Below, in pieces: positions 7,293 to 12,430 of a DNA stretch of 12,430 nucleotides (positions are counted from its first letter, which is position 1; every line of letters starts with the position of its first letter). Both the position numbers and the translations under genes were made by a program. The notes under the pieces are model-generated. The model searched no databases, was not told where the DNA came from, and saw nothing but the letters and a program-made list of their open reading frames with translations. Source of the stretch: DATHWB01 sp040902855 (lineage in GTDB: Bacteria; Actinomycetota; Acidimicrobiia; Spongiisociales; ZC4RG35); NCBI GenBank assembly GCA_040902855.1, contig JBBDWN010000172.1, positions 1 to 12,430 on the forward strand. The letters run 5' to 3'.

Positions 7293-7298
7293 CAGCCG

Positions 7299-7304
7299 AA
7301 TCTA
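7299..7304 (-). promoter_or_regulatory. Candidate -10 for the peroxiredoxin-like selenoprotein gene (leaderless)
   Basis: TAGATT on the minus strand, within GGGCTAGATTCGGCTG, ends exactly 6 bases before the ATG at 7292. That spacing would put the transcription start at the A of the ATG, the hallmark of leaderless actinobacterial genes, and the gene has no Shine-Dalgarno sequence. No -35 of the TTGACA type is seen. Confidence 0.45.
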
Positions 7305-7326
7305 GCCCACGAAGCGCCCTGGGCCT

Positions 7327-7344
7327 CCCTCCGATCCTGGAGGG
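7327..7344 (+). promoter_or_regulatory. Hairpin covering a Shine-Dalgarno-like GGAGGG
   Basis: CCCTCC (7327-7332), loop GATCCT, GGAGGG (7339-7344): a perfect 6-bp stem. On the plus strand the right arm is the only possible ribosome-binding site of the small ORF at 7347, so folding would hide it. On the minus strand the same bases fall in the -35 region of the peroxiredoxin-like gene. Function unproven. Confidence 0.3.
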
Positions 7345-7346
7345 TG

Positions 7347-7463
7347 ATGCGGCACACTGTTCGGATCCTCGCCCCCGTCGTCATTGCGGCGGTGGCGTTC
7401 GTCACGGCCGGTCGGTACGCACCGGAGGGTCCTGGATCCGGGAGGCCTCCGAAACCATTCTGA
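7347..7463 (+). CDS. Possible 38-residue single-pass membrane peptide
   Basis: Not recognised as any known family. ATG at 7347 to TGA at 7463; 38 residues starting MRHTVRILAPVVIAAVAFVT. Visible: a positive N-terminus (R2, H3, R6), a hydrophobic stretch at about residues 7-22 that could span a membrane or act as a signal anchor, then a Pro/Gly-rich tail (YAPEGPGSGRPPKPF). GGAGGG sits 2 bases before the ATG, closer than ideal, and is inside a hairpin. It lies in the 557-bp gap between divergent genes. It could equally be chance in GC-rich DNA or a decayed gene remnant. Low confidence. Confidence 0.3.
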   Translation: MRHTVRILAPVVIAAVAFVTAGRYAPEGPGSGRPPKPF

Positions 7464-7525
7464 GGGCGTTGCGCGTGTCGTGGATGAGCGATCCGTGACC
7501 GTCGCGAAATTCTTCCACCCGCCCG

Positions 7526-7584
7526 GTTTTCGCGTCCCACCCTCGACGACGTAGGTTCCCCATCGACAGCGGGACCGCGAAAAC
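7526..7584. repeat. Imperfect inverted repeat upstream of the nrdJ promoter
   Basis: GTTTTCGCGTCCC (7526-7538) and GGGACCGCGAAAAC (7571-7584) are reverse complements except for one extra base, separated by 32 bp. The arms end 27 bases before the candidate -35 of nrdJ. No poly-U follows on either strand, so a simple terminator is unlikely. It might be an operator pair or a structured RNA; nothing else in 7464-7610 looks like a gene. Confidence 0.4.
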
Positions 7585-7611
7585 TCTGCTGGAAATGGGT
7601 CCAAGAAATCG

Positions 7612-7640
7612 TTGCCAAGTCACACGCGTGTAATTACAGT
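7612..7640 (+). promoter_or_regulatory. Candidate sigma-70-type promoter of nrdJ
   Basis: TTGCCA (7612-7617), a 17-bp spacer, then TACAGT (7635-7640) in a locally AT-richer stretch. A start near 7647 would give a leader of about 200 nt carrying both NrdR-like boxes just downstream of the start. Both hexamers match the consensus at 4 of 6 positions. Confidence 0.45.
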
Positions 7641-7652
7641 CGTGTTCCCAAC

Positions 7653-7668
7653 ACCCTAGATGTGGTGT
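7653..7668 (+). promoter_or_regulatory. NrdR-like box 1 (distal)
   Basis: ACCCTAGATGTGGTGT matches the NrdR box consensus acaCwAtATaTwGtgt at 12 of 16 positions, including all six strongly conserved bases. Its centre is 31 bp from that of the next box, with a 15-bp spacer, the arrangement bound cooperatively by the ATP/dATP-sensing repressor NrdR upstream of ribonucleotide reductase genes. Confidence 0.65.
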
Positions 7669-7683
7669 CTGCGACGGTTTCGA

Positions 7684-7699
7684 CCACAACATGTTGTGG
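7684..7699 (+). promoter_or_regulatory. NrdR-like box 2 (proximal), perfect palindrome
   Basis: CCACAACATGTTGTGG is a perfect 16-bp palindrome (18 bp with flanking A and T, 7683-7700). It contains all six strongly conserved NrdR-box bases and lies 151 bases before nrdJ. With the distal box it forms the usual tandem pair, so repression of nrdJ by NrdR is inferred. The nrdR gene itself is not in this window. Confidence 0.75.
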
Positions 7700-7715
7700 T
7701 TCCCCCCACGGGAAC
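7699..7715 (+). promoter_or_regulatory. Hairpin in the nrdJ leader
   Basis: GTTCCC (7699-7704), loop CCCAC, GGGAAC (7710-7715). It directly abuts the proximal NrdR-like box and would form in the nrdJ leader RNA. The rest of the leader to 7849 shows no convincing riboswitch or ORF; AAGGAG at 7832-7837 and GAGAGG at 7837-7842 precede the nrdJ ATG. Confidence 0.3.
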
Positions 7716-7849
7716 GAGACAGCCAGCGGGCCAGATCATCGAGGTGGCGGGCCTGGAGGACGGGCCGGTGACGGTTCGGACACAGGAATTGAGGAGGAAG
7801 CATCGGGACGTCGGAAGGGCCGAAGTCCTGCAAGGAGAGAGGTTCACAC

Positions 7850-11278
<3,429 letters not shown>

Positions 11279-11296
11279 CCCCCCCCCAAAAAAAAA
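11279..11296 (+). repeat. Homopolymer tract C9A9 directly after the nrdJ stop
   Basis: Nine C followed by nine A begin at the first base after the TAA of nrdJ. It is the only such pair of long homopolymers in the window. It could be length-variable or error-prone in sequencing. On the minus strand it reads T9G9. Confidence 0.9.
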
Positions 11297-11307
11297 GTCC
11301 ACGCGTA

Positions 11308-11349
11308 CCCAGGGTTAGATCGGACGTATACGTCCGATCTAGCCCAGGG
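11308..11349. terminator. 42-bp near-perfect palindrome between nrdJ and the LCP gene (terminator or operator)
   Basis: A 17-base arm at 11312-11328 is followed with no gap by its reverse complement at 11329-11345, with one mismatch (a G-U pair in RNA). Beyond an A/A mismatch, CCC (11308-11310) and GGG (11347-11349) extend it. In RNA this is a very stable hairpin 30 bases after the nrdJ stop, so a terminator is the first guess, but there is no U-tract on the plus strand. Each arm contains GGGYTAGAT; the TGGGCTAGAT form recurs in the candidate promoter of the peroxiredoxin-like gene, so an operator/promoter role is an alternative. Confidence 0.6.
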
Positions 11350-11369
11350 AAGCTCGGCCGGAAGCCGTG

Positions 11370-11375
11370 TAAATT
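11370..11375 (+). promoter_or_regulatory. Candidate -10 of the LCP gene
   Basis: TAAATT in an AT-richer patch, 35 bases before the ATG at 11411. The -35 region overlaps the end of the palindrome and has no TTG-type match. A GGAG Shine-Dalgarno sequence (11402-11405) with a 5-base spacer precedes the ATG, consistent with a leadered transcript. Confidence 0.35.
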
Positions 11376-11410
11376 CCACTGCATCGACCATCGCCCCGTC
11401 CGGAGTTCTC

Positions 11411-12430
11411 ATGTCCACCGCTCACGATGAAAGTTGGGGCCTTCCCCATAAACCTGGTCGGCGCGCATGGTGGCCACGAATCGTGAAATTGCTGCTCCTC
11501 GCAGCACTGATTTCGGCTCTCGCGTTTCCGTGGTGGTTGAGTTCCCAGGTCACGCGCATCGACGTCGCCGGACTCTCGACTGACCGGAGCTCGCTTCATA
11601 TTCTGGTCGTTGGTTCTGACAGTCGAGAAGGCCTCAGCGAGGAACAGCAAAGCGTGTTTGGTGCTGACTCCGTCGATGGTGAGCGCGCGGACACCATCTT
11701 CGTCTTGAGTCTCGATGGCGGGAAGGCCGCAGTGCTGGCTTTCCCTCGGGACCTTTGGGTGGAACGCTGCGATGGGACCATGGGCCGGATCAATTCGGCA
11801 ACGGCAATATCCGGTCCGAGCTGTCTTGTCCGCACCGTCCGAGACCTTTCAGGCATCAACCTCAACCACTACATGGCGTTGAGCTTTGGCGGCTTCGCCA
11901 CGTTGGTCGATTCGATCGGTGGAGTCGAGTTGTGCCTCGACGAGGCGATCTCCGACCGCGATGCGCACATCGATCTCCCGGCCGGTTGCCAGAGGCTCAA
12001 CGGTGCGGACGCCCTCGGTTTCGTGCGGGTCCGAAAGATCGACAACGACCTGATGCGCATCCAACGGCAACAAGAATTTGTTCAAGCTTTTGCGCGGGAA
12101 TTCGCCTCACCAGCAAGGCTGTTGAATCCACTGCGGTTAGCCGAACTTGCGAGCGATAGTGGCCATGCCGTGCGCGTCGACGAGCGGATGGGCGTCCTTG
12201 CCATGGCGCGCCTCGCATTGGGCGCCCGCGGTCTCGGACGCGGGTCGGGGGTCATCAACACCGTTCCCGTCGACCCTCGAACGACCTCTGACGGCGCAGC
12301 GGTGCTCGAAATGCGGATCGCCGAAGCAGAAGAGTTGTTCGCAGCCCACCGGACCGGATCCATCTTCGACGACATCCTCGACCTCGGTGTGGATGCAGAC
12401 ATCCGTCCTTCCGAGGTTCAGGTGACGATT
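11411..12430 (+). CDS. LytR-CpsA-Psr (LCP) family cell-envelope glycopolymer ligase, 3' end cut by window edge
   Basis: 340 codons open to the edge. LCP enzymes sit in the cytoplasmic membrane with the catalytic domain outside and transfer lipid-linked glycopolymers to peptidoglycan. Seen: a short basic cytoplasmic N-terminus, one membrane segment (about 24-45, rich in Leu/Ala/Trp), then the LCP domain: LVVGSDSREG (65-74), RADTIFVLSL (92-101), AFPRDLWV (110-117), RINSA (126-130), GFATLVDSIGGVELC (161-175) and ALGFVRVRKIDNDLMRIQRQ (201-220), carrying the conserved Arg/Asp residues that bind the polyprenyl pyrophosphate. Four cysteines (C120, C138, C175, C193) are placed as in actinobacterial LCP proteins that form disulfides. 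ATG with GGAG 5 bases upstream. Codon use (TTG, CTT, GCA, CAA, AAT) is less GC-biased than in neighbouring genes. Confidence 0.92.
   Translation, partial: MSTAHDESWGLPHKPGRRAWWPRIVKLLLLAALISALAFPWWLSSQVTRIDVAGLSTDRSSLHILVVGSDSREGLSEEQQSVFGADSVDGERADTIFVLSLDGGKAAVLAFPRDLWVERCDGTMGRINSATAISGPSCLVRTVRDLSGINLNHYMALSFGGFATLVDSIGGVELCLDEAISDRDAHIDLPAGCQRLNGADALGFVRVRKIDNDLMRIQRQQEFVQAFAREFASPARLLNPLRLAELASDSGHAVRVDERMGVLAMARLALGARGLGRGSGVINTVPVDPRTTSDGAAVLEMRIAEAEELFAAHRTGSIFDDILDLGVDADIRPSEVQVTI

Noticed and set aside
7700..7849. Cobalamin riboswitch in the leader of the B12-dependent nrdJ
   Set aside because: No B12-box (GCCACTG-like) sequence or the usual core was found, and the leader is rather short; an AGCCAGCGGGCC stretch is only superficially similar. 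A covariance-model search would settle it.

Overview
The window is GC-rich with dense coding, frequent GTG/TTG starts and very short intergenic gaps. It carries a LytR-CpsA-Psr cell-wall ligase and a B12-dependent ribonucleotide reductase with NrdR-type boxes. This points to a high-GC Gram-positive bacterium (Actinomycetota). The exact lineage cannot be fixed from the window; an Acidimicrobiia-like group is a guess.

Layout, left to right. (1) 1-2763, minus strand: a lutA-lutB-lutC operon for L-lactate oxidation to pyruvate, with overlapping genes; lutC runs off the left edge. (2) 2801-4315, plus strand: an AlkA-type DNA glycosylase divergent from lutA across only 37 bp, then an MBL-fold hydrolase. 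(3) 4406-6463, minus strand: an acyl-CoA synthetase 12 bp behind an inorganic pyrophosphatase, so a PPi-producing and a PPi-removing enzyme are probably co-transcribed. (4) 6609-7292, minus strand: a peroxiredoxin-like gene interrupted by one in-frame TGA at 7185-7187. (5) 7293-7849: a regulatory stretch with a possible 38-codon membrane peptide, an inverted repeat, a candidate promoter and two tandem NrdR-like boxes. (6) 7850-11278, plus strand: nrdJ. (7) 11279-11410: a C9A9 tract and a 42-bp near-perfect palindrome. (8) 11411-edge: an LCP-family gene with visibly lower GC at third codon positions.

The most notable item is the peroxiredoxin-like gene. The TGA replaces the first cysteine of the family's WCPYC active site (GDW-TGA-PYC). 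The frame is otherwise open for 227 residues, and a stem-loop with a GGUC apical loop lies 21-24 nt after the TGA, where a bacterial SECIS is expected. The simplest reading is a selenoprotein (UxxC peroxiredoxin-like) that conventional ORF calling would truncate to a fragment starting at the internal ATG at 7073. No selenocysteine machinery (selA, selB, selC, selD) lies in this window, so genome-wide confirmation is needed.

Apart from lutABC, the genes look like a mix of housekeeping and redox functions rather than one system. Several starts lack a Shine-Dalgarno sequence and have a TAnnnT element just upstream, which suggests leaderless mRNAs.
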